Source: Gordonia sp. SL306
GTDB lineage: Bacteria; Actinomycetota; Actinomycetes; Mycobacteriales; Mycobacteriaceae
DNA length: 64,000 nt
Assembly (NCBI RefSeq): GCF_026625785.1
Contig: NZ_CP113063.1
Coordinates: 1,798,001 to 1,862,000 of the forward strand
Direction of reading: 5' to 3'
Positions 36,525 through 45,382 of this stretch are shown piece by piece. The notes under the pieces are model-generated. The model had not been told where the DNA came from and did no database searches. It saw only the letters and a list, made by a program, of their open reading frames with translations. The position numbers and the translations under genes are program-made. Position 1 is the first letter of the stretch; each line of letters begins with the position of its first letter.

Positions 36525-36770
36525 GTGACCGTTGGTGCAGAGGATCCGTCTCACGCCCAGGCCCGGTCCTTGATCGCAGATCTCGAACGAGTGACCGACC
36601 GGATCGTCGCCGAGCTGGAATCGACATCGATGCATCCGTCGAGCGCGGACCGTCGGCGCAGCGAACTCTACGAGGCCCGTGCCCTCATCCGGCTCCTGGA
36701 GACGCAATACGACCTGTCGTCCACTACTGCTCGCCGAGATGCGGCGGAACCTTCGCCGGATCTGCCATGA
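36525..36770 (+). CDS. Small helical protein, uncertain
   Basis: 81 residues from the GTG at 36525, without a clear ribosome-binding site. The sequence is amphipathic-helix-like (ARSLIADLERVTDRIVAELES; RRRSELYEARALIRLLETQYDL). No family known. Its 3' end overlaps the convergent three-helix-bundle gene by 47 bases. Codon usage and the helical pattern support it; the missing ribosome site argues for caution. Confidence 0.4.
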   Translation: MTVGAEDPSHAQARSLIADLERVTDRIVAELESTSMHPSSADRRRSELYEARALIRLLETQYDLSSTTARRDAAEPSPDLP

Positions 36771-36969
36771 CAGCCGACCCGCCCAGTTCCTGATTGGCCC
36801 GCCGCTCGACCAGCAACGGAACGAAATCACGCACACGCGTGCCGTCGAAGTGACGGTATGCGGCCTCGACCGCACCGGCCACGTCGTCCGACGGGTGGCC
36901 CGCGTAGGCCTCCGTCAATCGCGTCCGGACCTCATTGATCTGTCTGCGTTCGTCATCGTCCCCGGCCAT
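36724..36969 (-). CDS. Three-helix-bundle dimerisation-domain protein
   Basis: 81 residues. The core, EVRTRLTEAYAGHPSDDVAGAVEAAYRHFDGTRVRDFVPLLVERRA in pattern, matches the small three-helix bundle domain widespread in Mycobacterium and relatives (acidic first helix, FDG-R-RDFVP-L-VER block). It is thought to dimerise. The molecular role is not known. A short hydrophilic tail follows. Confidence 0.72.
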   Translation of the reverse strand: MAGDDDERRQINEVRTRLTEAYAGHPSDDVAGAVEAAYRHFDGTRVRDFVPLLVERRANQELGGSAVMADPAKVPPHLGEQ

Positions 36970-37167
36970 TGCCCCACGCTACGACCAGGTCTGGGCAACT
37001 GCTCCATGCCGGCCGCGATTGTCACCCACTGTTCACGTCTCCTCGGCTGCCGACGACCGGGCCTCAATACCCCAAAAATGTCCGAATTAGGCTGATTTGC
37101 CCTTCTTTTCGGCAGATATGTAGTCCAACTCACACCATCTCGATGCGTGCTCACGCGGAGAACTACT

Positions 37168-37180
37168 TTAGTCTGGCTAA
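37168..37180. promoter_or_regulatory. Candidate MarR operator/promoter region
   Basis: TTAG-TCTGG-CTAA, a short inverted repeat in an AT-rich stretch (37160-37205) 54 bases before the MarR start; the motif TTTAG recurs at 37191-37195. The location suits autoregulation of the operon that follows. The consensus is unproven. Confidence 0.4.
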
Positions 37181-37233
37181 GTAATTTTCATTTAGCTTTA
37201 CGAAGCAAGTTGTCCGCGGAGGGAAGTCTGTCT

Positions 37234-37734
37234 ATGGGCGAGGGCGCATCGGTCGGCCTGTCGTCCGCCGCAACCTTGAGTGACGCCGCCACCATCCATC
37301 GTGACCTCATCCGGATAGGGCGTGCGATCCGCGCCAGGTCCGGCGGCGGGGAGCTTTCCGCAGGTCAGATGTCGGCATTGTGGACAATCGCCCAGAACGC
37401 GCCGATCCGGGCTACCGAACTGGCCGAACGGGAGGGCGTCGCCGCGCCGACGATGTCTCGCGTCGTGGCCTCACTCGAACGACACGGGATGGTCATGCGC
37501 ACCACCGATCCGCGCGACGGACGGGTCAGCTTGCTGGCTCCGTCGGCGGAGGGGATGGAGCACATCCAGGGCGCGTCATCGCGGAACTCCGAGCTCTTCG
37601 AGATGGCTCTCGACCAGCTCGCCGACGAGGATCGCGCGGCCGTGGAGCGATCGATGCGCATTCTCGCCGACACCGTGTGCGGCCTGGCCGCGCCAACCGC
37701 AGACTGCCCAGCTACCGCAGACAGCGCCACATAG
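37234..37734 (+). CDS. MarR family transcriptional regulator
   Basis: 166 residues from the ATG at 37234 with GGAGGG upstream. The winged helix-turn-helix is clear: ELSAGQMSALWTIAQNAPIRATELAEREGVAAPTMSRVVASLERHGMV in pattern, then the wing RTTDPRDGRVSLLAPSAEG. It lies 14 bases before the beta-sandwich protein gene and is thus the first gene of the four-gene unit 37234..42066. It probably represses its own operon and responds to a ligand exported by the MFS protein. Confidence 0.88.
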   Translation: MGEGASVGLSSAATLSDAATIHRDLIRIGRAIRARSGGGELSAGQMSALWTIAQNAPIRATELAEREGVAAPTMSRVVASLERHGMVMRTTDPRDGRVSLLAPSAEGMEHIQGASSRNSELFEMALDQLADEDRAAVERSMRILADTVCGLAAPTADCPATADSAT

Positions 37735-37748
37735 AAGGGGGGATCCTG

Positions 37749-38585
37749 ATGCAGCCCAACGTCAATGGCCACCGGGACGAGGACCGGATCGAGCCGTCAC
37801 ACACCATCGCCGGCGGAGCAATCCGCGGCGAGATCCGCCGCGGAGACGGCGCCACGATCGCCGACGCGACGATCACCGTGATCGACCCGAACGGACGTCA
37901 GGCAGCCCGCACCGTGGGAGATGCAGACGGCACGTTCGGGATTGCGGTCCCGGGTGGCGGTCACTACGTCCTCGTCGTCTCGGCTGCCGGCCACGAACCG
38001 TCCGCGGTGACCGTCACGGTCGGCTCCACTCCGATCGACGTCGAGGTGGTGCTCACCTCGATGGCAGCACTCTCCGGGAGTGTCACCACCTCTGCGACCG
38101 GTGAGGCCGTGGCCCAGGCGACAGTGGCCGTCGCCGATCATTCCGGCCATGTCACCGCGACCGCCGTGACGGGTGTCGACGGACGGTGGAGTGTCGCCGG
38201 CCTGGCGAACGGCACCTACACGGTCATCGTCACGGCCGCCGGATGCGACCCGGTCGCGGAGACCGTGATGGTCAGCGGAACAGCCTCTCCCGCTGTCGAT
38301 GTGGTACTCCGCACGGCGGCGGAACTCGGCGGGACGATCACCGACGGCACCGGCGCCGACGGCGCACCGGTGGCGCACAGCCAGGTCGCCCTGCTCAACG
38401 ACTCGGGTGAGATGGCGGCGAGCGCACTGACCGACGACGACGGTCGGTATCTGTTCGCGAACCTCACACCCGGCGACTACACGGTCATCGCCAACGGTTA
38501 CTCCCCGGTGGCGGCCACCATCGACATCGAGGCCGGACGATTCGTCAGCCACGAATTCGTCCTCGGCGCTAGGGGGCAGGCATGA
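37749..38585 (+). CDS. Protein of three carboxypeptidase-regulatory-like (CnaB/TTR-type) beta-sandwich repeats
   Basis: 278 residues made almost wholly of three tandem beta-sandwich repeats (about 24-103, 107-188, 191-274). Each carries a DxDGxFxxxxLxxGxYTVxxxAxG signature (e.g. DADGTFGIAVPGGGHYVLVV; GVDGRWSVAGLANGTYTVIV; DDDGRYLFANLTPGDYTVIA). There is no signal peptide or membrane helix, so it should be cytoplasmic, unusual for a domain mostly found on exported proteins. Its stop overlaps the YceI start (ATGA), so the genes are translationally coupled. The same domain type occurs in both following genes. Function unknown; a lipid- or small-molecule-binding or docking role is inference. Confidence 0.82.
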   Translation: MQPNVNGHRDEDRIEPSHTIAGGAIRGEIRRGDGATIADATITVIDPNGRQAARTVGDADGTFGIAVPGGGHYVLVVSAAGHEPSAVTVTVGSTPIDVEVVLTSMAALSGSVTTSATGEAVAQATVAVADHSGHVTATAVTGVDGRWSVAGLANGTYTVIVTAAGCDPVAETVMVSGTASPAVDVVLRTAAELGGTITDGTGADGAPVAHSQVALLNDSGEMAASALTDDDGRYLFANLTPGDYTVIANGYSPVAATIDIEAGRFVSHEFVLGARGQA

Positions 38586-39403
38586 GTGCAACCATCACGG
38601 CACGGGTGGCGACCTCGAGCGGTCGTCCACTGGACGGCGCGGTCATGACGGTCATGTCCCAGGCCGGCGAACAGCGAGCGATCGCCCGCGCCGACGCCGA
38701 CGGTGCGGTCAGCGCGGCTGACCTCGACACCGGCACCTACACAGTGGTGATCACCGCCGAGGGCTACCAGCCGACCGCCCGCGTGGCGGTGGTGACCGGG
38801 TCGAGTCCGGTCAGTCTCGGCGAGATCGCCGCGGCCCGCGCCGGTGGCGCACCGGTCCCGGTGCCCGGCCGGTGGGACATCGACCCGGGCCATTCGACGA
38901 TCGAGATCAGCGTGCGTCACTTCGGGATCGCCAGCATCAAGGGCCGTTTCACCGATTTCACCGGGCAGATCGAGGTGGCCGAGGACATCGAGAAGTCGTC
39001 GGTGCTCGCCGAGATCAAGACCGCGAGCATCGACACCGACAACAAGACACGTGACGACCATCTGCGTTCCGATGCGTTCTTCGACACCGAGCAGCATCCG
39101 GTCGCCGAGTTCCGGGCCGGGCAGGTACGTCCGGCCACCGACGAGACGTGGACGCTCTCGGGCACGCTGTCTCTGCGCGGCACGGCGGTCCCGGTGACGC
39201 TCGAATTGTCCTATCTCGGCGAGGTCGAGGACCCCTGGGGCGGACAACGCGCCGGCTTCCGTGCGACGGGAACGCTGCAGCGCAACGACTTCGGCATCAG
39301 CTTCGACGACAAGCTGATCAGCGGCGTCGCCCAGATCGGCAGCACGGCGAAGGTCGTCCTCGACATCCAGGCCGTCCGCAGCAGCACACATATTTCTGAT
39401 TGA
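38582..39403 (+). CDS. YceI family protein with N-terminal carboxypeptidase-regulatory-like domain
   Basis: 273 residues in two parts. Residues ~3-82 are a beta-sandwich repeat (ADADGAVSAADLDTGTYTVVI) like those of the gene upstream. Residues ~95-268 are a YceI lipocalin-like barrel (GRWDIDPGHSTIEISVRHFGIASIKGRF; DDHLRSDAFFDTEQHPVAEF). YceI proteins bind polyisoprenoid or other long lipids in their barrel. There is no signal peptide, so it is cytoplasmic, unlike the E. coli protein. It is coupled to the preceding gene and precedes the MFS gene by 14 bases. Confidence 0.88.
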   Translation: MSATITARVATSSGRPLDGAVMTVMSQAGEQRAIARADADGAVSAADLDTGTYTVVITAEGYQPTARVAVVTGSSPVSLGEIAAARAGGAPVPVPGRWDIDPGHSTIEISVRHFGIASIKGRFTDFTGQIEVAEDIEKSSVLAEIKTASIDTDNKTRDDHLRSDAFFDTEQHPVAEFRAGQVRPATDETWTLSGTLSLRGTAVPVTLELSYLGEVEDPWGGQRAGFRATGTLQRNDFGISFDDKLISGVAQIGSTAKVVLDIQAVRSSTHISD

Positions 39404-39417
39404 TCCGAAAGGCACAC

Positions 39418-42066
39418 ATGTCGAATCACACAGTGGCCGAGAGAGGCGGGGCCGCGCAGGCGGAGTCCCCTCGCCCCTCGCGCCAGAGATCCCTCGAGGA
39501 GCTCGGTCCGAACTACAAGTGGATCGCGCTCTCCAACACCACGTTGGGCATGCTGATCGCGACGATCAACAGCTCGATCGTCCTGATCGCCCTGCCGGAC
39601 ATCTTCAAGGGCATCCATCTCAATCCCCTCGAACCCCAGAACACCAGCTACCTGCTGTGGATGATGATGGGCTTCCTGGTGGTCACCGCCGTGCTGGTGG
39701 TGAGCTTCGGACGCCTCGGCGACATGTTCGGTCGCGCCCGCATGTACAACATGGGCTTCGCGATCTTCACGATCTCGTCGATCTTCTTGGCCATCACCTG
39801 GTTCGACGGCAGTGAGGCGGCCATCTGGCTGATCTTCTGGCGCATCATCCAGGGCGTCGGCGGTGCGTTCCTGATGGCGAACTCGTCGGCGATCCTCACC
39901 GATGCCTTCCCCGCCAACCAGCGCGGCCTCGCGATGGGCATCAACGGTGTGGCCGCGATCGCCGGCTCGTTCCTCGGTCTGCTGATCGGCGGCGTGCTCG
40001 CCCCGATCCAGTGGCACTACATCTTCCTGGTGTCCGTACCGTTCGGCGTGATCGGCACGATCTGGGCGTACCTGAAACTGCACGACACCGGTGAACGCCG
40101 CAAGGCCAAGATGGACTGGTGGGGCAACATCACCTTCGCGGTCGGCCTCATCGCGATCCTCATCGCCATCACCTACGGCATCCAGCCCTACGGCTCGTCG
40201 AACATGGGTTGGGGCAACCCCTGGGTCCTCACCGGCCTCATCGGTGGTGCGATCGTGCTCGCCGTCTTCGTGTTCATCGAGACCAAGGTCGCCAGCCCGC
40301 TGTTCGAACTGTCGCTGTTCAAGAACCGTTCGTTCGCGTTCGGCAACATCGCCAACCTGATGGCGTCGATCGGCCGTGGTGGTCTGCAGTTCATCCTGAT
40401 CATCTGGCTGCAGGGCATCTGGCTCCCGCAGCACGGCTTCGACTACTCGCGTACGCCGCTGTGGGCGGGCATCTACATGGTGCCGATGACGATCGGCTTC
40501 CTGCTCAGTGCACCGGTCTCCGGGTTCCTCTCCGACCGCGTGGGCACCAAGTGGTTCACCACCATCGGCATGCTGATCACCGCGGGCACGTTCGCCGCGC
40601 TGATCGCGATCCCGGTCGACTTCACCTACTGGGTGTTCGCCGTGATCATGCTGATCAACGGCATCGGTATGGGTCTGTTCGCGTCGCCGAACCGCGCCGA
40701 GGTGATGAACAGTCTCCCGATCACCTCGCGTGGCTCCGGTGCGGGCATGATGACGACATTCCAGAACGCCGCCATGGTGCTCTCGATCGGCCTGTTCTTC
40801 TCGCTGATGATCGCCGGCCTGAGTGCGCATCTGCCCGATGCGATGTTCAGCGGTCTGACGGCCGGCGGTATGCCGCAGGCTCCGGCCGACGGCATCGCAC
40901 ACCTGCCGACGGTCGGCATCCTGTTCGCGGCGTTCCTCGGCTACAACCCCATCCGGGAGATCGGTGGCCAGGCGCTGCAGGGCCTGCCGCAGTCGAGTGT
41001 CGACCACCTGACGGGTCTGGACTTCTTCCCGCACCTGATCAGCGATCCGTTCTCCGACGGATTGACGGCGGCCTTCACCTTCGCGCTGATCTGCTGCGTG
41101 CTGGGTGCCATCGCATCGCTGTTCACCGGTGGGTCGAAGTCGCCGGTGGAATCGCCGGAGACCGTGGGTGCCGAGCTGGCGGCCGTCGCCGCCGATGCCT
41201 CCGTGGCCGCTCCGTCGGAACTGATCGACGAGCCGCGCGCCACCGGGCCACGGCATCTGCTGACCTCGGCCGGCAGTGCACAGTCCGAGGTCGAACGACC
41301 ACGGATCGCGGGCCGGATCACCGCCTCCGACGGGACACCGCTGGGAAACTCCGCCGTCACCGTCACCGACATCCGCGGCCACCAGGCCGGCGCGACCGCG
41401 GTGCACGACGACGGGTCGTATGCGGTACACGATCTGGCAGACGGCACGTACACCGTCATCGCGACGGCACCGGGGCGCTCTCCCAAGGCGCTCACCGTGT
41501 CCGTGGTCGGCGACCTCGTGTTCCGCCGAGACTTCGCTCTCACCGGCGGGTCGGTGCTCCAAGGCTCGGTGCGTGACGAGCAGCGTCCGCTGCCCGCCAA
41601 CCTGATCGTCACCGATCAGTCGGGCGCGGTGGTCACCCAGGCGCACGCCGATTCCGATGGACGCTTCGCCATCCACGGGTTGTCCGAAGGCGACACCGTC
41701 GCGGTCACCGCATCGGTTCCCGGCTACCAGCCGGCCAGCCAGCTGGTCACTGTCGATGCGACGATGCGTGCCGAGATCGAGATCGTCCTGGTCGCGACCG
41801 GTGGCGTGCAGGGTTCGGTGCGAGCCGTGGACGGATCGCCGTTGGTGGGTGCCACCGTCTCGGCGATCGGCCCCGAACAGACGATCGTCGCGTCGGTGAT
41901 CACCGACGCCGACGGGCGCTATCGGATCGAGGGACTGACCGACGCGCAGTTCACCATCGTGGCCAACATGTACGAGCCCGCCGCCGTTCAGGTGAATGTG
42001 GCCACCGGCCAACGGAACACGGCCGACATCGCCCTGGGTTCCGGCAACCAGACCAGTGTCTCCTAG
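39418..42066 (+). CDS. DHA2-type MFS transporter fused to three carboxypeptidase-regulatory-like domains
   Basis: 882 residues from the ATG at 39418 (GAAAGG upstream). Residues ~35-580 are a 14-TM transporter: helix 1 IALSNTTLGMLIATINSSIVLIALP, motif A GRLGDMFGRARMYN, motif C-like region AIAGSFLGLLIGGVLAP. A linker of ~45 residues leads to three cytoplasmic beta-sandwich domains (about 629-705, 712-790, 794-875), e.g. DSDGRFAIHGLSEGDTVAV and DADGRYRIEGLTDAQFTIV. The tail suggests docking with the two small proteins encoded upstream. It ends 50 bases before a strong terminator. Substrate unknown; YceI suggests a hydrophobic, isoprenoid-like molecule. Confidence 0.88.
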   Translation: MSNHTVAERGGAAQAESPRPSRQRSLEELGPNYKWIALSNTTLGMLIATINSSIVLIALPDIFKGIHLNPLEPQNTSYLLWMMMGFLVVTAVLVVSFGRLGDMFGRARMYNMGFAIFTISSIFLAITWFDGSEAAIWLIFWRIIQGVGGAFLMANSSAILTDAFPANQRGLAMGINGVAAIAGSFLGLLIGGVLAPIQWHYIFLVSVPFGVIGTIWAYLKLHDTGERRKAKMDWWGNITFAVGLIAILIAITYGIQPYGSSNMGWGNPWVLTGLIGGAIVLAVFVFIETKVASPLFELSLFKNRSFAFGNIANLMASIGRGGLQFILIIWLQGIWLPQHGFDYSRTPLWAGIYMVPMTIGFLLSAPVSGFLSDRVGTKWFTTIGMLITAGTFAALIAIPVDFTYWVFAVIMLINGIGMGLFASPNRAEVMNSLPITSRGSGAGMMTTFQNAAMVLSIGLFFSLMIAGLSAHLPDAMFSGLTAGGMPQAPADGIAHLPTVGILFAAFLGYNPIREIGGQALQGLPQSSVDHLTGLDFFPHLISDPFSDGLTAAFTFALICCVLGAIASLFTGGSKSPVESPETVGAELAAVAADASVAAPSELIDEPRATGPRHLLTSAGSAQSEVERPRIAGRITASDGTPLGNSAVTVTDIRGHQAGATAVHDDGSYAVHDLADGTYTVIATAPGRSPKALTVSVVGDLVFRRDFALTGGSVLQGSVRDEQRPLPANLIVTDQSGAVVTQAHADSDGRFAIHGLSEGDTVAVTASVPGYQPASQLVTVDATMRAEIEIVLVATGGVQGSVRAVDGSPLVGATVSAIGPEQTIVASVITDADGRYRIEGLTDAQFTIVANMYEPAAVQVNVATGQRNTADIALGSGNQTSVS

Positions 42067-42115
42067 CGTCGTGTCATAAGCACATGTTCTAGAAGATCAG
42101 CGTCACAACGCGTTC

Positions 42116-42151
42116 GGCCCGTGTGATCCCTATCAAGGGTTCACACGGGCC
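42116..42151 (+). terminator. Strong hairpin ending the MarR-MFS unit
   Basis: A 16-bp stem with one mismatch: GGCCCGTGTGA + TCCCT pairs with AGGGT + TCACACGGGCC around loop ATCA, followed by GTTCTCGTTG. It closes the MFS gene and separates it from the alcohol dehydrogenase gene. Confidence 0.82.
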
Positions 42152-42211
42152 GTTCTCGTTGTCCGAGGCGTAGAACGGAGGTAAGGACGAAGATCTCGAC
42201 GAGGAGGAACC

Positions 42212-43252
42212 GTGAAGGCGATCCAGATGGTCAAGCCGGGCAGCGAGCCGGAACTCCGTGATATCGAGAAACCCACCCCCGGACCCGGTGAAGTGCTGGT
42301 GAAGGTGACTGCGGCGGGGGCCTGCCACTCCGACGACTTCGTCCTCAACATGCCGGCCGAGAGCTTCCCGTACCCGCTGCCGCTGACACTCGGGCACGAG
42401 GGCGTCGGGGTGGTCGCCGAACTCGGCAGCGGCGTCACCACACTGTCCGAGGGCACCGCGGTCGCGGTCTATGGGCCGTGGGGCTGCGGGGTGTGCCACT
42501 TCTGTTCCCGCGGACTGGAGAACTACTGCAGCAATGCCGCCGAACTGCAGATCGCACCCCCGGGGCTCGGCGCCCCCGGCGCCATGGCCGAGTACGTGAT
42601 CGTCGACGACCCGCGTCACCTGGTGCCGATCGGCGACCTGGACCCGGTCACCACCGTGCCCCTCACCGACGCCGGACTCACGCCGTATCACGCCATCAAA
42701 CCGTCGTTGCCCAAGCTGGTGGGTGGCACCACCGCTGTCGTCATCGGGACCGGCGGACTCGGCCATGTCGCGATCCAGCTGCTGCGCCACCTCACCCCGT
42801 CCCGGGTGATCGCGCTCGACGTGACCCAGGAGAAGCTGGACTTCGCCAAGGAGGTCGGGGCTCACGAGACCGTGCGCAGTGACGCCGACGCCGTCGAGAA
42901 CATTCGCAAGATCACCGGCAAGGACGGGGCCACAGCTGTTTTCGACTTCGTGGGATATCAGCCCACCATCGACACGGCGATGGGTGCGGTCGGCACGATG
43001 GGCGATGTGACGATCGTCGGCCTCGGCGACGGACAGGCCGCAGCCAAGGTCGGGATCTGGGCGCAGCCGTATGAGGTGTCGGTCCGGGCACCGTACTGGG
43101 GATCGCGCGGTGAACTGATCGAGGTTCTGGATCTCGCCCGCGACGGCGCGCTCGACGTGGCTGTGCAGACCTTCGGTCTCGACGACGGAGTCGAGGCGTA
43201 TCGCAAGCTCGCAGCCAATGACCTGCGTGGACGCGCCGTCGTCGTACCGTGA
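42212..43252 (+). CDS. Zinc-dependent NAD alcohol dehydrogenase (Rhodococcus ADH-A type)
   Basis: 346 residues, the exact length of Rhodococcus ADH-A, which it resembles by eye throughout: catalytic Zn ligands C38 (AACHSDDF region), H62 (TLGHEGVGVVAELG) and the Asp of TDAGLTPYH, structural Zn Cys cluster in YGPWGCGVCHFCSRGLENYC, and the NAD motif VIGTGGLGHVAIQLL. ADH-A oxidises aryl-alkyl and medium-chain secondary alcohols. Its stop overlaps the start of the next gene (GTGA). Confidence 0.92.
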   Translation: MKAIQMVKPGSEPELRDIEKPTPGPGEVLVKVTAAGACHSDDFVLNMPAESFPYPLPLTLGHEGVGVVAELGSGVTTLSEGTAVAVYGPWGCGVCHFCSRGLENYCSNAAELQIAPPGLGAPGAMAEYVIVDDPRHLVPIGDLDPVTTVPLTDAGLTPYHAIKPSLPKLVGGTTAVVIGTGGLGHVAIQLLRHLTPSRVIALDVTQEKLDFAKEVGAHETVRSDADAVENIRKITGKDGATAVFDFVGYQPTIDTAMGAVGTMGDVTIVGLGDGQAAAKVGIWAQPYEVSVRAPYWGSRGELIEVLDLARDGALDVAVQTFGLDDGVEAYRKLAANDLRGRAVVVP

Positions 43253-44850
43253 TCCGTGTCGCGAGCGTCGTCTCGCTGGTGGTGGTCGCGCTCGCGGCCA
43301 TCGTCATCGCTTCGTTGGGCCCGTGGGGCTGGTGGATCGCGGCAGTCGTGCTGACCGCGATCGCCGGCGTCGGGGTCTATGACCTCGTCCAGCGTCGCCA
43401 CTCGGTACTGCGGAACTATCCGGTGGTCGGCCACCTGCGGTTCCTGCTGGAGTCGCTGCGACCGGAACTGCAGCAATACTTCATCGAGCGCAACTTTGAC
43501 GGCAGGCCGTACGACCGGGACATCCGGTCGCTGATCTACGAGCGTGCCAAAGGCACCGCGGCAGAACTGTCGTACGGGACCGAGCGCGATATCGACGTCG
43601 ACGGTTACGAGTACCTGGTCCACTCGGTCGCGCCGATCGAACGGCCACCGGAGCCGCTCCGTGTGCGGGTCGGCGGCCCCGACTGCCGTCAACCCTACGA
43701 GATGTCGCTCCTCAACGTGTCATCGATGAGCTTCGGCGCACTCTCCGGAAATGCATTGCGAGCGTTGAACAACGGCGCCCGGCGAGGCGGATTCGCACAC
43801 GACACCGGGGAGGGCGGGCTGACGCCCTACCACCTGGGCGGGGCCGACGTGATCTGGGAGATCGGCTCGGGCTATTTCGGAACGCGAACCAAAGACGGAC
43901 ATTTCGATCCGGAGCAGTTCGCCGACAAGGCCGCCGACGATCGCGTCAAGGCGATCTCGCTGAAGCTGAGTCAAGGGGCCAAGCCCGGCGTCGGAGGGGT
44001 GCTGCCCGCTGCCAAGGTCAGCGCGGAAATAGCCCGCTATCGCGGCGTGCCGGCCGGTGAGAAATGCGTCAGCCCGGCGAGCCACTCCGAGTTCGCCACT
44101 CCCCGTGAGCTCATCGCCTTCGTCGCACGGCTTCGCGAACTCAGTGACGGCAAGCCGATCGGGGTGAAGCTCTGCATCGGGTCGAGAGTGGATGTGCTCG
44201 CCATCTGCAAGGCGATGCTCGCCGAGCGGATCACCCCTGACTTCATCGTCGTCGACGGCGCGGAAGGCGGAACCGCCGCGGCGCCTCTCGAGTACGAGGA
44301 CCACGTCGGCCTACCGCTCACCGACGGATTGATGACGATGCACAACGCCCTCGTGGGCACCGGTCTACGGGACCGAGTCAGGATCGGCGCCAGCGGCAAG
44401 GTCGCGTCCGGCAACGACATCGTCAAACGCCTGATCCAGGGCGCCGACTACACCAATGCCGCACGCGCAATGATGATGGCCGTCGGTTGCATCCAGTCAC
44501 AACGTTGTCATACCAACCACTGCCCGGTGGGTGTGGCCACCCAGGATCCTCGACGTGCCCGTGCACTCGACGTGGATGACAAGAGCGACCGCGCCTACCG
44601 GTACCAACAGGCCACCGTCGACGAGGCCATGCGACTGATGGCCTCGATGGGCATCTCGCGCCCGTCGCAATTGTCACCCCACCTGCTACGCAAACGAGTG
44701 TCGGCCACCTCCCAACGCTCCTACGCGGAGATCTACGAGTGGCTCCGGCCAGGCCAACTCGTCCACGAGGCCCCACAGACCTGGGTCGACGACTGGACTC
44801 GCGCCGATCCGGATTCGTTCGCGCCCGACGGCACACGCCTCCGCGGGTGA
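43249..44850 (+). CDS. FMN-binding glutamate-synthase-domain protein
   Basis: 533 residues from a GTG that overlaps the ADH stop. Two N-terminal membrane helices (VVSLVVVALAAIVIASLG, WWIAAVVLTAIAGVGVYDLV) precede a GltB-type FMN barrel: SSMSFGALSGNALRALNNGARRGGF, GEGGLTPYHL, GVKLCIGSRVDVLAI, DGAEGGTAAAP. A 3Fe-4S-type Cys cluster is in GCIQSQRCHTNHCPVGVATQDP. It lacks the N-terminal amidotransferase domain of true GltB, so it is not a normal glutamate synthase. A membrane-anchored oxidoreductase of unknown substrate is the fair description. Confidence 0.85.
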   Translation: MIRVASVVSLVVVALAAIVIASLGPWGWWIAAVVLTAIAGVGVYDLVQRRHSVLRNYPVVGHLRFLLESLRPELQQYFIERNFDGRPYDRDIRSLIYERAKGTAAELSYGTERDIDVDGYEYLVHSVAPIERPPEPLRVRVGGPDCRQPYEMSLLNVSSMSFGALSGNALRALNNGARRGGFAHDTGEGGLTPYHLGGADVIWEIGSGYFGTRTKDGHFDPEQFADKAADDRVKAISLKLSQGAKPGVGGVLPAAKVSAEIARYRGVPAGEKCVSPASHSEFATPRELIAFVARLRELSDGKPIGVKLCIGSRVDVLAICKAMLAERITPDFIVVDGAEGGTAAAPLEYEDHVGLPLTDGLMTMHNALVGTGLRDRVRIGASGKVASGNDIVKRLIQGADYTNAARAMMMAVGCIQSQRCHTNHCPVGVATQDPRRARALDVDDKSDRAYRYQQATVDEAMRLMASMGISRPSQLSPHLLRKRVSATSQRSYAEIYEWLRPGQLVHEAPQTWVDDWTRADPDSFAPDGTRLRG

Positions 44851-44862
44851 CCGTGAGCCGAC

Positions 44863-45351
44863 CTACCGGGACGGCGCCATGTCACCGAAGTAGCCCGTCC
44901 GCCAGACCACCCGGTTCTGCAGCCGGGTGATACGCCAGCCGTCGGGCGTCCTGGCCAGGCGTGCCGTGACCACGCCGCCCGCGGTGAAGGATCGCTCGTC
45001 CAACGCGGCGTCGACGGGTCGATCCTTCCAGAGATGGATCGCGACGAGGTTGAACCGGAGATCGGCGATGTCGTCGGTCACCTGCACATCGTGGCCGGTC
45101 AACAGGTGCTGGCTGCTCTCGAAACGTGCGAAGTTGCGCGCGTGACTGGCCGCGATGTGGTGCGGGCCGATCGTCTCCGAGCCGTCTGGACGAACGATCG
45201 TCGCATCGTCGTGGAAGATCTCGTGGAACCGCCACTCGTCGAAATCCTGTTCGTCGAGCAGGCGAAAGTAGGTGGTCACCAGTCGCACGATTCGCTGGGA
45301 ATCGAGCCAGTGTTCGAGGTCTGAGGGCTGCACGTCCCCATTGTGCGACAA
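44863..45351 (-). CDS. SnoaL-like/NTF2-fold protein
   Basis: 162 residues with the NTF2-like pattern: LEHWLDSQRIVRLVTTYFRLLDEQDFDEWRFHEIFHDDATIV, later HLLTGHDVQVTDDIADLRFNLVAIHLW and GGVVTARLARTPDGWRI. These cone-shaped domains bind hydrophobic ligands or catalyse hydration and isomerisation. Downstream of, and co-directional with, the GntR and amidase genes (31 bases after the GntR stop), so it may be part of the same unit. Substrate unknown. Confidence 0.78.
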   Translation of the reverse strand: MSHNGDVQPSDLEHWLDSQRIVRLVTTYFRLLDEQDFDEWRFHEIFHDDATIVRPDGSETIGPHHIAASHARNFARFESSQHLLTGHDVQVTDDIADLRFNLVAIHLWKDRPVDAALDERSFTAGGVVTARLARTPDGWRITRLQNRVVWRTGYFGDMAPSR

Positions 45352-45382
45352 CGCCCGCCCGAGGCGGGCAGTTGTCCACGTA

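Noticed and set aside
39211..42012. A 933-codon open frame on the minus strand
   Set aside because: Antisense shadow of the YceI and MFS genes; His/Arg/Asp/Gln-rich with no domain.
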